DNA from: Cervus elaphus
Taxonomy: Eukaryota > Chordata > Mammalia > Artiodactyla > Cervidae
Assembly (NCBI RefSeq): GCF_910594005.1
Contig: NC_057835.1
Span: 43,982,001 to 44,046,000, forward strand
Reading direction: 5' to 3'
Length of the DNA stretch: 64,000 nt
The position numbers were made by a program, and so were the translations under genes. The stretch's first letter is position 1. Every line of letters starts with the position of its first letter. Shown one piece after another: positions 36,268 to 47,551 of the stretch. The notes below the pieces were generated by a model. The model did no database searches, had not been told where the DNA came from, and saw nothing but the letters and a program-made list of their open reading frames with translations.

Positions 36268-36589
36268 CTAGAAGAAAAAAAATTCACAATTCACATGGAA
36301 GCACAAAAGACCTTAAACAGCCAAAGCAGTCTTGAGAAAGAAGAATGGACCTGGAGGAATAACGTTTCCTGACTTCAGGTTATACTACAGAGCTACAGTC
36401 ATCAAGACAGCATGGTACTGGCACAAAAACAGAAATATAGGCCAATGAAACAAGATAGAAAGCCCAGAAATAAACCCAGGCACCTATGGGTACCTTATTT
36501 TTGAAAAGGGAGGCAAGAATATACAATGCGATAAAGATAACCTCTTCAATAAACAGTGCTGGGAAAACTGAACAGCTACATGTAAAAGA

Positions 36590-37519
36590 ATGAAATTAGA
36601 ACACTTCCTAACACCATACACAAAGATAAACTCAAAATGGAATAAAGACCTAAATGTAAGACTAGGCACTATAAAACTCTTAGAGGAAAACATAGGCAGA
36701 ACACTGGAAGACATAAATCAAAGCAAGACCCTCTGTGACTCACCTCTTAGAGTAACAGAAATAAAAATAAAAGTAAACATGTGGGACTTGATTAAACTTA
36801 AAAGCTTTTGCACAGCAAAGGAAACTACAGGCAAGGTAAAAAGAGAACCCTCAGAACGGGAGAAAATAATAGCAAATGAAACAACTGACAAAGGATTAAT
36901 TTCCAAAATATCCAAGCAGCTCATACAACTCAATGCCAGAAAAACAAAGAACCCAATCAAAAAGTGGGGAAAAGACCTAAACAGACATTTCTCCAAAGAA
37001 GACATACAGATGGCTAACAAACACATGAAAAGATGCTCAACATTGCTCATTACTAGAGAAATGTTAATCAAAACTACAATGAGATATCACCTCACACCAG
37101 TCAGAATGGCCCTCATCAAAAAGTCTACAAACAATAAATGCTGGAGAAGGTGTGGAGAAAAGGGAACACTCTTACACTCTTGGTAGGAATGTAAATTGAT
37201 ACAGCCACTATGGAAGATGATATGGAGATTCCTTTAAAAACTAGGAATAAAACCACCATATGACCCAGCAATCCCACTCCTAGGTATATACCCTGAGGAA
37301 AAAAAAATTGAAAGAGACACATGTATTCCATTGTTCACTGCAGCACTATTTACAATAGCTAGAACATGGAAGCAATCTAGATGTCCATCTGCAGATGAAT
37401 GGATAAAGAAATGGTGGTATACATACACAATGGAATATTACTCAGCCATAAAAAGGAACTTATTTGAGTCAGTTCTAATGAGGTGGATGAATCTAGAACT
37501 ATTATACAGAGTGAAGTGA
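36590..37519 (+). pseudogene. L1 ORF2 C-terminal remnant
   Basis: A 198-codon frame starts at an internal Met and covers the C-terminal domain up to the cysteine motif, where a stop codon at 37184-37186 replaces the Trp expected from related copies (HSW then stop). The rest of the domain continues to about 37519 in other frames. Confidence 0.82.
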
Positions 37520-38054
37520 GTCAGAAAGAGAAAGATAAATACCATATTCTAACACATATATGTGGAATCTAGAAGAATGGTACTGAAGAATTTACTTACA
37601 GGGCAACAATGGAGAAACAGACATACAGAATAGACTTATGGACATGGGGAGAGGGGAGGAAAGGGTGAGATGCATGGAAAGAGTAACATGGAAACTTACA
37701 TTACCATATGTAAAATAGATAGCCAACAGAAATTTGCTGTATGGTTCAAGAAACTCAAACAGGGGCTTTGTATCAACCTAGCAGAGTAGGATGAGAAGGG
37801 AGAATGGAGGGAGCTTCAAAAGGGAGGGGGTATAAATATACTTATGAATGATTCATGTTGAGGTTTGACAGAAAACGGCAAAATTCTGTAAAGCAATTAT
37901 CCTTCAATAAAAAATAAATTAAAGAAAGCCCTTTCAGATGAATTTGTCCATCAGCCAAAATTTTTCTGAAGAAACATCAGGAGCAAAATGATAATCAGTC
38001 TTAACAATGTACAGAACACATGGCAAATCTTAAGTGCAATGTCTTGTTTCAAAG

Positions 38055-38259
38055 TGGTACAGAATCCATATACCAATGCAGGAGATGCAAGAGATGCAAG
38101 TTCAGTCCCTGGGTTGGGAATATCCCCTGGAATATGAAATGGTAGCCAGCTCCAGAATTCTTTCCTGGAAAATTCCATGGACAAAGGAGCCTGGTGGGCT
38201 ACAGTCCATGGGACTGCAAAGAGTTGGACATGATTGAGCGACTGAACACACACACACAC
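38055..38259 (+). mobile_element. Bov-tA-type SINE
   Basis: Sense SINE with a truncated head and a (CA)n end ('gattgagcgactgaacacac'). Confidence 0.83.
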
Positions 38260-38299
38260 TAAACTGTTTTGAATGTGAAATTAGCAAGAACTATTGATT

Positions 38300-38400
38300 G
38301 AACTTCCACTACATGTAAGACATTTTGCTAAACATTATCAGGAGATATTTACTAGACCCTGCACTCAGGGAACTTACAATTTAATTTAGAAGAGAAAATA
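38300..38400 (+). repeat. Ancient mammalian interspersed repeat, family uncertain
   Basis: Resembles the old repeat at 17610 and 49320 ('gtaagacattttgctaaac', 'ctcagggaacttacaattta'). Confidence 0.4.
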
Positions 38401-38528
38401 AATTTTGAAAAAATAAAGTCTTAATCAAAAGGATGGTGGACAAGATGTTGCAACACTATTCATTATAATCAGGCTGAAAAATAATATAGTAAATCAGTGT
38501 AGAATTTCAGAGGAGATAATTGGAAGAA

Positions 38529-38755
38529 ACTTGGCCACCTGATGTGAAGAGCTGACTCACTTGAAAAGACCCTGAAGCTGGGAGGGATTGGGGGCAGGAG
38601 GAGAAGAGGACAACAAAGGATGAGATGGTTGCATGGCATCACTGACTCATTGGACATGGGTTTGGGTGGACTCCAGGAGTTGGTGGTGGACAGGGAGGCC
38701 TGGCATTCATGGGGTCACAAAGAGTCAGACATGACTGAGCGACTGAACTGAACTG
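38529..38755 (+). mobile_element. BovB 3' end inserted into another BovB, 11-bp duplication
   Basis: A sense BovB 3' terminus of 227 bp ending 'gcgactgaactgaactg'. The perfect 11-bp duplication aattggaagaa lies at 38518-38528 and 38756-38766. The target word belongs to the start of the next BovB. Confidence 0.9.
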
Positions 38756-39024
38756 AATTGGAAGAACTGATGCTGAAGGTGAAGCTCCAATACTTTGGCC
38801 ACCTGATGTGAAGAGCCGACTCATTGGAAAAGCCCCTGATACTAGGAAAGTTTGAGGGCAGGATGAGAAGAAGGCAAACGAGCCTGAGATAGTTGGATGG
38901 CATTACCGATTCAATGGACATGAAGTTCGGCAAACTCCAAGAGATGGTTTAGGGACAGGGAGGCCTGGCATGTTGCAGTCATGGGGTCGCAAAGAGTTGG
39001 ACATGACTTGGTGACTGAACAACA
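38756..39024 (+). mobile_element. Second BovB 3' end (host of the previous insertion)
   Basis: Sense BovB from 'ttggaagaactgatgctgaa' to 'cttggtgactgaacaac', more diverged than the copy inserted into it. Confidence 0.88.
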
Positions 39025-39137
39025 GCGGAAGATTGCTTTAGTCTTAGGTGGAGGGTTAAACTTCTATAGTAGAAATGGATTGCATCTGTGTTAATGCAAA
39101 GGAATAAAAAATGCAAAAATATTATCCAGGGATGATT

Positions 39138-39139
<2 letters not shown>

Positions 39140-39169
<30 letters not shown>
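39140..39169 (+). repeat. (AC)n microsatellite
   Basis: Fifteen uninterrupted AC units; a good candidate for length polymorphism. Confidence 0.95.
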
Positions 39170-39173
<4 letters not shown>

Positions 39174-39419
39174 CTTGATTGAAAGAGAAGATGTAAAAGA
39201 TACAATATTTTAACCTAGAAAATAAATTATAACAAAATGATAAATTTTATTGACAAATTAAGGAGCCTGAGTTTTATTGTGTTGATTCCAGACAAATAAT
39301 AAAGATTCTTGAGAAGCACAGAGAAGTTCTCAAAGAAGTACAAATTAAAAAAACAGAGAGGAGAGTGAGAGAGAGCAATAAAACATTCAAATGGTTAATA
39401 AAAATGTAATCATCTGTTG

Positions 39420-39735
39420 TTGTTCAGTCATTCAACAATCGTTGCTGCAGTTCATGGGGTCGCAATGAGTCGGACACAACTGAGCAACTGAACTGACTGA
39501 CTAGCTAGCATGTGCAATGAGTGCAATTGTGCAGTAGTGTGAACATTCTTTGGCGTTGCTTTTCTTTGGGATTGGAATGAAAACTGACTTTTCCAATCTA
39601 ATGCAACTGCTGAGTTTTCCAAGTTTGCTGGCTTGTTGAGTACAGCATTTTCACAGCATCATCTTTTAGGATTTGAAATAGCTCGACTGGAATTCCATCA
39701 CCTCCACTAACTTTGTTCATAGTGATGCTTCTAGC
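39420..39735. mobile_element. Rearranged BovB: sense 3' end joined to antisense RT
   Basis: About 39445-39500 is sense BovB 3' terminus ('gagtcggacacaactgagc'). It is followed at about 39503 by antisense BovB RT sequence to about 39735 ('tttgggattggaatgaaaac', 'atttgaaatagctcgactgg'). Confidence 0.75.
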
Positions 39736-40572
39736 ATTTAATTGTCTAACATGTTAGAAATAGAAATGTATATAAAGGGTAAGATGCAGAATATGTATAG
39801 GAAAAATAGTCAAACTGCTGTTGCATATTTTCTTACTACTTAGTTTATATAATATTTATTGATCACTGTAATCAATTTCTACAGAATAAAATGGAAAATA
39901 TTATAGCAAAGTAAAATATAACAAAAACAAGAAAAATATTTACCCAGAAATTTAAGACCCAGTCACAATTAAGGTGCATACTATGGTGGAAATAAGTGAA
40001 TTAATTCAAAATAACTTGCCAATATTTCATTTAATTTGTAAAACAAAATGATGTTTAGTATTTATAATATTTCTCTGAACCTATTTTTTTCAGCACTAAG
40101 ATTTGACATCCAACTGTTCCTCATTACAATATTTAAACAAACACACATATAGTAAACATATCACACTCACATATATCCAAATCAATTAGTATTTTGATTG
40201 AATAGATGTTAAACAAATCTCTGCCAGTTTGAACATAATATCAATTAATTAGAATGGACAGACTCATTTAGAATTTGAATTATAAGAGTTTTTAAAGCTC
40301 AGTGAAGAGAAAACAAAAGGCAAAAGTTGCTTGATTATTTTTGGAATGATGATTTATGAAAAGTTTATTTTTTCATGAACATGTTCCATTTGCATTATAC
40401 TTAGATATATGAGACTGCCTTTTTTCTTGACTAACATAAATATGCCACACATCTTAAATTATGTTTCTTATATGAAAAATTAATACACAGAAATCTTAAT
40501 TAAATAAAGTATGGAGACCAGAAGAGGAAACTTTTACACCCTGCAATGATAGCAGAGCCCAACAGGAAGAAG
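39736..40572. other. Unique AT-rich sequence
   Basis: No gene or repeat recognised. Confidence 0.5.
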
Positions 40573-40588
40573 AGACTTCAGTTTTCTT

Positions 40589-40630
40589 CAGATTATGAGA
40601 CTGACGCGCTGCCTACTGCACTAAGAAGGC
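40589..40630 (-). pseudogene. Tailless retropseudogene of the 5' half of elongator tRNA-Met(CAT)
   Basis: Read on the minus strand from 40630, the 42-45 nt match the 5' half of mammalian tRNA-Met: acceptor strand GCCTTCTTAG, D-arm TGCAGTAGGCAGCGC and anticodon arm GTCAGTCTCATAATCTG with anticodon CAT. I count two differences over 45 positions from the tRNA I know. It is cut off just after the anticodon stem. A perfect 16-bp duplication, agacttcagttttctt, lies at 40573-40588 and 40631-40646 and abuts both ends. The last three tRNA bases (AAG) are shared with the duplication. There is no A-tail. It cannot fold into a tRNA. Confidence 0.92.
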
Positions 40631-40646
40631 AGACTTCAGTTTTCTT

Positions 40647-41097
40647 GACAAGGACTCAGCCAATGAAAAGTCATGGACTTCGTTGACTCCAGCTCTCCCA
40701 ACTTCCTTCACCTTCACTAGGTGACTTCATCAAACAATTCCTAGGACTATCCCAATGTCTTTTTATTGGGACAAAACTCAGGCTTGCATACAAAAATCTG
40801 ATACACCTGTTCATGAATATTATAATTGACATCAGATTATTTTTAGAGAAAATTTTGGTCTTCCTTTAGATACTGATTTCTCCTAGGTAGCTTTTAACTC
40901 TGTTTATTAATTGACTGAACAAATTCTCTCCTAGTAAAAAGGACCAAGAAGGAATAGAAAACTATGTCCATCCAGATTTTGTTAGTCAGGCAAACCAGCT
41001 CACTTACACTCTAGGTGAGTAACTTCATGAATCACCACTAAAATTATTAATGCTCAACTCTAGTAAATGAAATCTCCTAAATGAAACCACCACCACC
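40647..41097. other. Unique sequence
   Basis: Nothing recognised after the tRNA-Met copy. Confidence 0.5.
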
Positions 41098-41493
41098 CCC
41101 ATTTTATTTATTTATTTTTGGCTGTGCTTGGTCTTCATTGCTCTGAAGGCTTTTCTCTAACTGTGGTTAGTGGGGACTACTCTCTAGTTGTGGTTCACTG
41201 GTTTCTCATGGACATGGCTTCTCTAGTTGTGGAGCATAGGCTCTAGGGTGCAAGGACTTCAGTAGTTGTGGCACATGGGCTCAATAATTGCTACTCCTGG
41301 ATTCTAGCATATTTAGTCACTCAGTCGTGTACAACTTTTTTGCGACCCCATGAACTGTATCCTACCAGGTTCCTCTGTCCATGTGATTTTCCTAGCAATA
41401 AAGAAATAAAAATTTCTTTTTCCACCTGGGCGCTAGAGCACAGGCTCAAAAAGTTGTGGCGCATGGGCTTAGTTGCTCCATGGTGGCTACCTT
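41098..41493 (-). mobile_element. CHR-type SINE, antisense, interrupted
   Basis: Antisense CHR-2-like SINE from its (TTTA)n end ('atttatttatttttggctgt') through 'ctctagttgtgg' repeats to 'cttagttgctccatgg'. It is split by a BovA piece at about 41310-41405. Confidence 0.8.
41310..41405 (-). mobile_element. BovA fragment inside CHR SINE
   Basis: Antisense BovA start ('gtcactcagtcgtgtac', 'gcgaccccatgaactg') ending in an A-rich stretch. CHR sequence resumes after it. Confidence 0.75.
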
Positions 41494-41578
41494 CAAGAAA
41501 AGAACTGATTCACATCTTATGACTGTTGAACCACATGATTTCTTATAGAAAAACTAAAATATGTGATATAAGATAACG

Positions 41579-41783
41579 CTTCCCTGGTGGCTCAGATGGT
41601 AAAGCGTCTGCCTACAATGCGGGAGACCCCAGTTCAATCCCTGGGTCGGGAAGATCCTCTGGAGAAGGCAATGGCAACTCACTCCAGTACTCTTGCCTGG
41701 AAAATCCCATGGATGGAAGAGCATGACAGGCTACAGTCCATGGGGTCGCAAAGAGCTGGACATGACTGAGCAACTTCACTTCT
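41579..41783 (+). mobile_element. Bov-tA-type SINE
   Basis: A well-preserved sense SINE ('cttccctggtggctcagat', 'gttcaatccctgggtcggg', 'ctggacatgactgagcaac'). Confidence 0.9.
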
Positions 41784-42152
41784 TCTTCAAGTACAAAACA
41801 CTCCTTAAATAAATTATCTCAAATTGAATCTACCTAATTGGGCTTGCAAACATAAAAAAAAGTTGACCACTTGCCTCTAACTGTTCAATTAAATACTGCC
41901 ACAGATCAAATTCTGTAGCCTGTAACACTTTCTCCAGTGGAAGAAATTTAAGCTACTTCATAGCCTTATGAGAAAAAAATTACTTGTTTTGATATATACC
42001 CATGTATGGAACTTTAAGATATTTGACAATACTGTCTGTTAATTTGAGATAAGTAAAATTTCCAAAACTGCTGAGTTAGTCTTAGGATTCTTAGAAGGAA
42101 AATCTGTGTTTCTAGAAGTCAGGATGTGGAGCTAGTGGGATATTCAGTTTAT
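41784..42152. other. Unique sequence
   Basis: No gene or repeat recognised. Confidence 0.5.
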
Positions 42153-42165
42153 TGATTGAAAGGCT

Positions 42166-42442
42166 GCTGCTGCTGCTGCTAAGTCACTTCAGTCGTGTCT
42201 GACTCTGTGTGACCCCCATAGATGGCAGCCCACCAGGCTCCACCATCCCTGGGATTCTCCAGGCAAGAACACTGGAGTGGGTTACCATGTCCTTCTCTAA
42301 TGCATGAAAATGAAAAGCAAAAGTGAAGTCACTCAGTCGTATTTGACTCTTCACGACCCCATGAACTGCAGCCTACCAGGCTCCTCCATCCATGGGATTT
42401 TCCAGGCAAGAGTACTGGAGCGGTTTGCCATTGCCTTCTCCA
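42166..42442 (-). mobile_element. Bov-A2 SINE (dimeric BovA) with target-site duplication
   Basis: Two antisense BovA monomers (42178-42295 and 42325-42442) are joined by the usual linker 'gcatgaaaatgaaaagc', with a (CTG)n start. A 13-bp duplication, tgattgaaaggct, lies at 42153-42165 and 42443-42455. Confidence 0.93.
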
Positions 42443-42455
42443 TGATTGAAAGGCT

Positions 42456-43407
42456 AAAGAAGGCTAAAACAAAGTTTACTGGGAATCCAGAAATATCTGA
42501 AATATAATTTTATTATGGAATGTAAAGGAGCACAGTAAATAAAGAAGAAAATCTACTACAAGGACGAATGAACAGAACTGTAACACTCTCTAAAGAATTT
42601 GATTGAGTATATTAAATATTTTCAGAGGCAGTTGGAGCTGATACCTGCTGTTTAGTAGAGTAGAATGATTTGAAGCTTTTTACCTCTTTTCAGTAAGCTG
42701 AAGAAGCAGAATATCTAATTAAATTGAAAGAGTTTATAATAGTCAACCAGGCTGATTGAAGACATAATTTATAAACTTAGCTAACTTTTTGTATCTATTT
42801 AAAAATAAGTAATCAAATATCACTGGATTCCTACATAAGCTTAAAAATATATGGTCATGTTTTAAAAACAAATTATTTTGATATTTCTATAATAAAAGAC
42901 AGTTTGGCAACAACCATGTAAAGCTGGGGGTGGGAGGTGGGCGGTTATAAGGTTTCTGCAATAGTTTAGTCTACATACTCTGGTGGCTCAGACTAAGGTA
43001 ATAGAAACAAAGGAAGTCAAAATTGGTTGAATTCTGGATGTATTTTAAAGTTAAAACTGGTAAGATTTCCAGATGAACTGGATGTAGGATATGATGGAAT
43101 GGAAGAATCAAGAATGACTGCAAACTTTTTAGACTGATCAGTCAGTGGAATGGATTGGCCATCAAACTGAATTGGTAAAACACTAGAAAAAGAGATTGCA
43201 GGATGAACAACATTTATCATTTTAATTTAAAATGTCTGCTAAACATCCAAGTTTAGACATCAAAGGAGTAGTTGAATATATGAATCTACATGATGAAGGA
43301 GAAGTCTGAACTACAGTTATAAATTAGTAAATCATAACACATATATAGTAATCTCACTATCAACAGTTTGGGCAAATAGAAGACAGTGAAACTATTCTGT
43401 CTGATGG
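42456..43407. other. Unique sequence
   Basis: No gene recognised. A G-rich stretch at about 42926-42945 is isolated. Confidence 0.5.
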
Positions 43408-43420
43408 TGTAATTGTGGTT

Positions 43421-43612
43421 TGTTTTTTGTTTTAGTCACTAAGTTATGTCCGACTCTTGCAACCCTATGTACTTTAGCTCCTCAGGATCCCTGTCCATGG
43501 AATTTCCCAGGCAAGACTACGAGAGTGGATTGCCATTTCCTTCTCCAGGGATTGAACTGGTGTCTTCTGCTTGGCAGGCAGATTCTTTGCCACTGAGCCA
43601 CCAAAGAAGCCT
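43421..43612 (-). mobile_element. Bov-tA-type SINE with target-site duplication
   Basis: Antisense SINE ending 'gagccaccaaagaagcc'. A 13-bp duplication with one mismatch flanks it: tgtaattgtggtt at 43408-43420 and tgtaatggtggtt at 43613-43625. Confidence 0.88.
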
Positions 43613-43701
43613 TGTAATGGTGGTTATGTGTCTTTAAATATTTGTCAAGACTCTAGAATGTACAGCACTAAAAGTCAACCCTAATGTAGCCTATGGACTT
43701 T

Positions 43702-44687
43702 CAGTTCAGTTCGGTTAAGTCACTTAGTCATGTCCTACTACATGGTCTGCAGCATGCCAGGCTTCCCTGTCCATCACCAACTTCCAGAGCTTACTCAAAC
43801 TCATGTCCATAAAGTTAGTGATGCCATCCAACCATCTGATCTTCTGCTGTCCCCTTCTCCTCCCACCTTCAATCTTTCCCAGCATCAGGGTCTTTTCCAG
43901 TGAGTCAGTCCTTCACATCCAGTGGCCAAAGTATTGGAGTTTCAGCTTCAGCATCAGTCCTTCCAATGAATATTCAGGACTGATTTCCTTTAGAATTGAC
44001 TGGTTGGCTCTCCCTGCAGTCCAAGGGATTCTCAAAAGTCTTCTCCAGCACCACAGTTCAAAAGCATCAATTCTTCAGTGCCCAGCTTTCTTTATAGTCC
44101 AACTCTCACATCCATACATGACTACCGGAAAAATCATAGCTTTGACTAGATGGACCTTTGCTAGCAAAATAATGTCTCTGCTTTTTAATATGCTGCCTAA
44201 GTTGGTCATAACTTTTCTTCCAAGGAGCAAGCGTCTTTTAAAATACAAATTCTCTCACTGTTTCCTTTGTTTTCCCGACTATTTGCCATGAAATTATGGG
44301 ACAGGATGCTATGATCTTAGTTTTTGGAATGCTAAGTTTTAAGCCAACTTTTTCACTCTTCTCTTTCACTTTCATCAAAAGCCTCTTTAGTTTTTCTTCA
44401 CTTTCTGCCATAAGGGTGGTATTATCTGCATACCTGAGGTTATTGATATTTCTCCCGGCAATCTTGATTTCAGCTTGTGCTTCATCCAACGTGGCATTTC
44501 ACATGATGTACTCTGTATATAAGTTAAATAAGCAGGGTGACAATATGCAGCCTTGACGTACTCCTTTCCTGATTTGGAGCCAATCTGTTGTTCCATGTCC
44601 AGTTCTAACTGCTGCTTTTGACCTGCATGCAGATTTCTTAGGAGGCAGGTCAGGTGGTCTGGTATTCCAATCTCTTGAAGAATTTTC
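43702..44687 (-). mobile_element. BovB LINE, 1 kb, with target-site duplication and mutated RT box
   Basis: Antisense BovB from its 3' terminus at 43702 to the RT palm at about 44687. The RT motif C reads Y-A-D-N near 44416-44440, the second catalytic Asp changed to Asn. Motif B is broken by frameshift. An 11-bp duplication with one mismatch flanks it: ctatggacttt at 43691-43701 and ctatgggcttt at 44688-44698. The 162-codon plus-strand frame across it is an antisense shadow. Confidence 0.9.
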
Positions 44688-44895
44688 TATGGGCTTTAGT
44701 TACTGATACTATATCAGTATCGGCTGGTCCGTTCTAAGACATCTACCCTACTAATACAAAAATGTTAATAATAGGAGAAATAGAGAGCAAGCCACAGGCA
44801 GAAACTATACTTTTTGCTCAATTTTCCTTTAATCCTGATATAAAAAGTACATTTGTATCTATGTACACACACACACACATACACACATATATATA

Positions 44896-45018
44896 TTAGA
44901 GAAGGAAATGAGAACCTACTCCAGTATTCTTGCCTGGGAAATCCCATGGAGAGAGGAGCCTGATAAGTTATAATCCAAGGGGTCATAAAGAGTCAGACAT
45001 GACTTAGCAACTAAACAG
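44896..45018 (+). mobile_element. BovA SINE fragment
   Basis: Sense BovA monomer ('ccagtattcttgcctgg', 'gtcagacatgacttagcaac') preceded by a (CA)n/(TA)n tract at 44868-44895. Confidence 0.82.
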
Positions 45019-45159
45019 CAAGAGTATATATGCATATATCTGAATTTTATGCCAAATGTCTTTGCTATATAAAGAAATTAAAATAACGTTTTTGGAAATG
45101 TTTATTTATATAAAATATTTCATTATTATTGCCTTTGCATGTAACCATCATTCTATAAT

Positions 45160-45330
45160 TAGATTGAGTGGGAAATGTTGATCAAAACATACAAACTTCA
45201 GGTAACAAGATGATTAAGTTATGGGAATCTAATGTACAACATAGTGAATATAAGCAACAATATTGTATTATACACTTGAAAGTTGTTAAAATAGTAAATC
45301 TTAAATGTTCTCTCACCCCCTGAAAAAAGT
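45160..45330 (+). mobile_element. Old L1MB-like 3'-UTR fragment
   Basis: Sense L1 3' end ('gaatctaatgtacaacatag', 'attgtattatacacttgaaa', 'ttaaatgttctctcacc'). Confidence 0.7.
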
Positions 45331-46614
45331 CTGAACTTCACAGATAGAGAAATAACAAACCCTCACACTACTATATAAACAAAGTGTGAAGCCAAGGGAA
45401 ATGGATGAAAAATTATCGTTTTACGAATTTTGCCATCAGATATATACTTTGATTTATCACAGAAGAATTATAGCTTTGCACAACCACAAAGTAATTTTCA
45501 TTATTTCAAAGAAAGGATTTCATGGGATTTTTTAAAGAGGAAGCTCAGCTTAAAGTTGTCTTCTTCACAGTGGTCACTTTTTTCTAACAACAACCTTCAA
45601 TGTCCTTTCAAAGTACACCAAAGTTCTATTTTACCCATAATAAAAACAATTAAAAATAGTTGAGACATTTGTATTTAATATAAAGTTTAATTTGGGTTGT
45701 TTTTCCTAACAGCTTTATCCAAAAGTAATCCAATAAAGGAACAGTTTTGGAAGATTAAAAAAATCTATTATGTTAAATGCAGCTATAAATTCTTTATAGA
45801 TTGCTAGTTGATTTTAATGTAGTTAGTTTTAAATGTGTATTCCCATAATTACTCCAAACAGACTATGCCTTTTTCCTGTTTATAACATTTATACCTTTAT
45901 ACCAAAAAAAAAAAATTGTGCTGGGGTTTTTAAGGTTCTTTTTATGCTGCTATAATATGTTACATTGTTCATTTTTTAAAAACTTTGGTTCTTTTACTAG
46001 GTATACTTTGTTAAACATTATAACAGTTTTTTTTTTTAATTAACTGCTATTTCTAAAGAGAAAAACGTTTTCTTCTGGAAAATATTGGAGGAAATTCCAT
46101 GAAGATATCTCCATTTGTTCACTGAAGATTAGTTGCCAAGGCGGGAGGGACAGAAAAAAATCCATGGTTTTGCATCCGTAATGTCACTTTCCAGTCACAT
46201 ATAAAATATCAGAACTGTCTTTCTTACTTATTCTCCCAAATTTTTCTTCTTAGGTTTTAGTATGAGATGAACTTTACTTCTCTCACTAATATAGGCAAGA
46301 TTTCTTTACTTACACAGTTTATTTACGTACACATTATTTTTACCTCCATCATTTGTAGATATGATAAAGTCATTTGTTATATTGTGAAATTTCATGATGG
46401 ATTTCCCTTCCTTTCCTTTAAATCGGATAAGTCACATTAAATGTTCTGTGTGTTATGTGTAACACACATGGATACATGTTTCAAGTTTTTTGGTCTTATA
46501 TTGATGATATCCTCTGAGTCCTGAGATAGCAAACCAATTCTAGAGGGGGAGACTGTGCAAAAATTATCTCATTGTGGCAGGAGGATATCTCTATGAACAA
46601 ACCTTTGTGCTCAT
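45331..46614. other. Unique AT-rich sequence
   Basis: No gene or assignable repeat recognised. Confidence 0.5.
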
Positions 46615-46861
46615 CATGTGTGTGCATGCATGCTCAGTCACTTCAGTCACTTCAGTCATACTAGAATGTTTGTGACCTTGACCTTGAACTAAAAGACACT
46701 GACATAGTTTCTTATATTTTTAACAAGTTAGATAACTTTGATTTGTTTGCAGTAGTTCTTCATTTTAATATTAAAAAAGTAATCTTTAAATGTTTAAAAA
46801 ATTCCTCATGTTTTATCCAATTATTCAGCAGTCTTGGCTGAAGTTCAGGGACACATTTACT

Positions 46862-47057
46862 ATCTCTTGGTCATGTCCAACTCTTTGTGTCCCATGTACT
46901 GTAGCCTTCCAGGCTCCTCTGTCCGTGGGATTCTCTAGGCAAGAATACTGGAGTGGTTGCCATGCCCTTCTCCAGGAGGTCTTCCCAGCCCAGGGATTGA
47001 ACTCACGTCTCCTGTACTGAACACACATTCTCTACCCACTGAGCCACCTAGGAAACC
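46862..47057 (-). mobile_element. Bov-tA-type SINE
   Basis: Antisense SINE from 'tcttggtcatgtccaactc' to 'gagccacctaggaaacc'. A separate short BovA-like start lies at about 46617-46660. Confidence 0.83.
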
Positions 47058-47540
47058 ACATACTCATCATTAGTAACATCTAAAGAGCTCATGAAAAGCA
47101 AGATAAAAATCAATATACTGCAACAAACCAGAAAATTCAATTCTGAAAAGTGAAGGATTCTCTCAAGGCTGTAAAATCTGCCTTTTGTATTAAAAAACTT
47201 ACAATGTCTCTTTAGTTTTTAGGCATTTTGAATTCTAAGTGTGTTGAACCACTTAGCTCTTGAGCCACCAGCTCCCAGGTTATATCTATTACATGGTTAG
47301 CATGAAGGTTGCCTCAGGAAAGAAAAACTATGGTCCAGAAAACATTTGCAGCAAGTTAAAAAAAAAACAAAAAAAAAGGAATGCTGCTTTCAAGCATCTT
47401 ATAATCTCCTTAGGGAGATAGTACACCTGGATATGAAAAAGAGATTGTGGCTAAAATAAAATTAGAAAATATTTTAAGTAATATAAAATAAGAGAATAAT
47501 GTTTAGGGAGAAGGGTGTACAAAAGAATATAAGTAATACT
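47058..47540. other. Unique sequence
   Basis: No gene recognised. Confidence 0.5.
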
Positions 47541-47551
47541 AGTAATAGTAA

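Larger units (their letters stand above)
31905..37925 (+). mobile_element. Long artiodactyl L1 (about 4.5 kb of element) with two nested insertions
   Basis: Sense L1 sequence runs in order from upstream of ORF2 ('gagaagcaacaagtgacat' at 31922), through endonuclease (33300-33980), reverse transcriptase (34550-36270) and C-terminal domain (36590-37519), to a 3' UTR ending 'ccttcaataaaaaataaatt' at about 37920. It is interrupted by an antisense L1 at 31984-32948 and a sense BovB at 34846-35345. L1 text is continuous across both. The RT catalytic box FADD is readable near 35848-35860. Stops and frameshifts split ORF2 into at least six frames, so it is dead. Confidence 0.9.

Noticed and set aside
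42926..42945. G-rich stretch considered as a G-quadruplex
   Set aside because: It has G runs (ggggg, ggg, ggtggg) but they are few and irregular; too weak to claim.
43803..44291. A 162-codon plus-strand frame
   Set aside because: It is the antisense strand of a BovB 3' end and RT; similar frames recur at many BovB copies.
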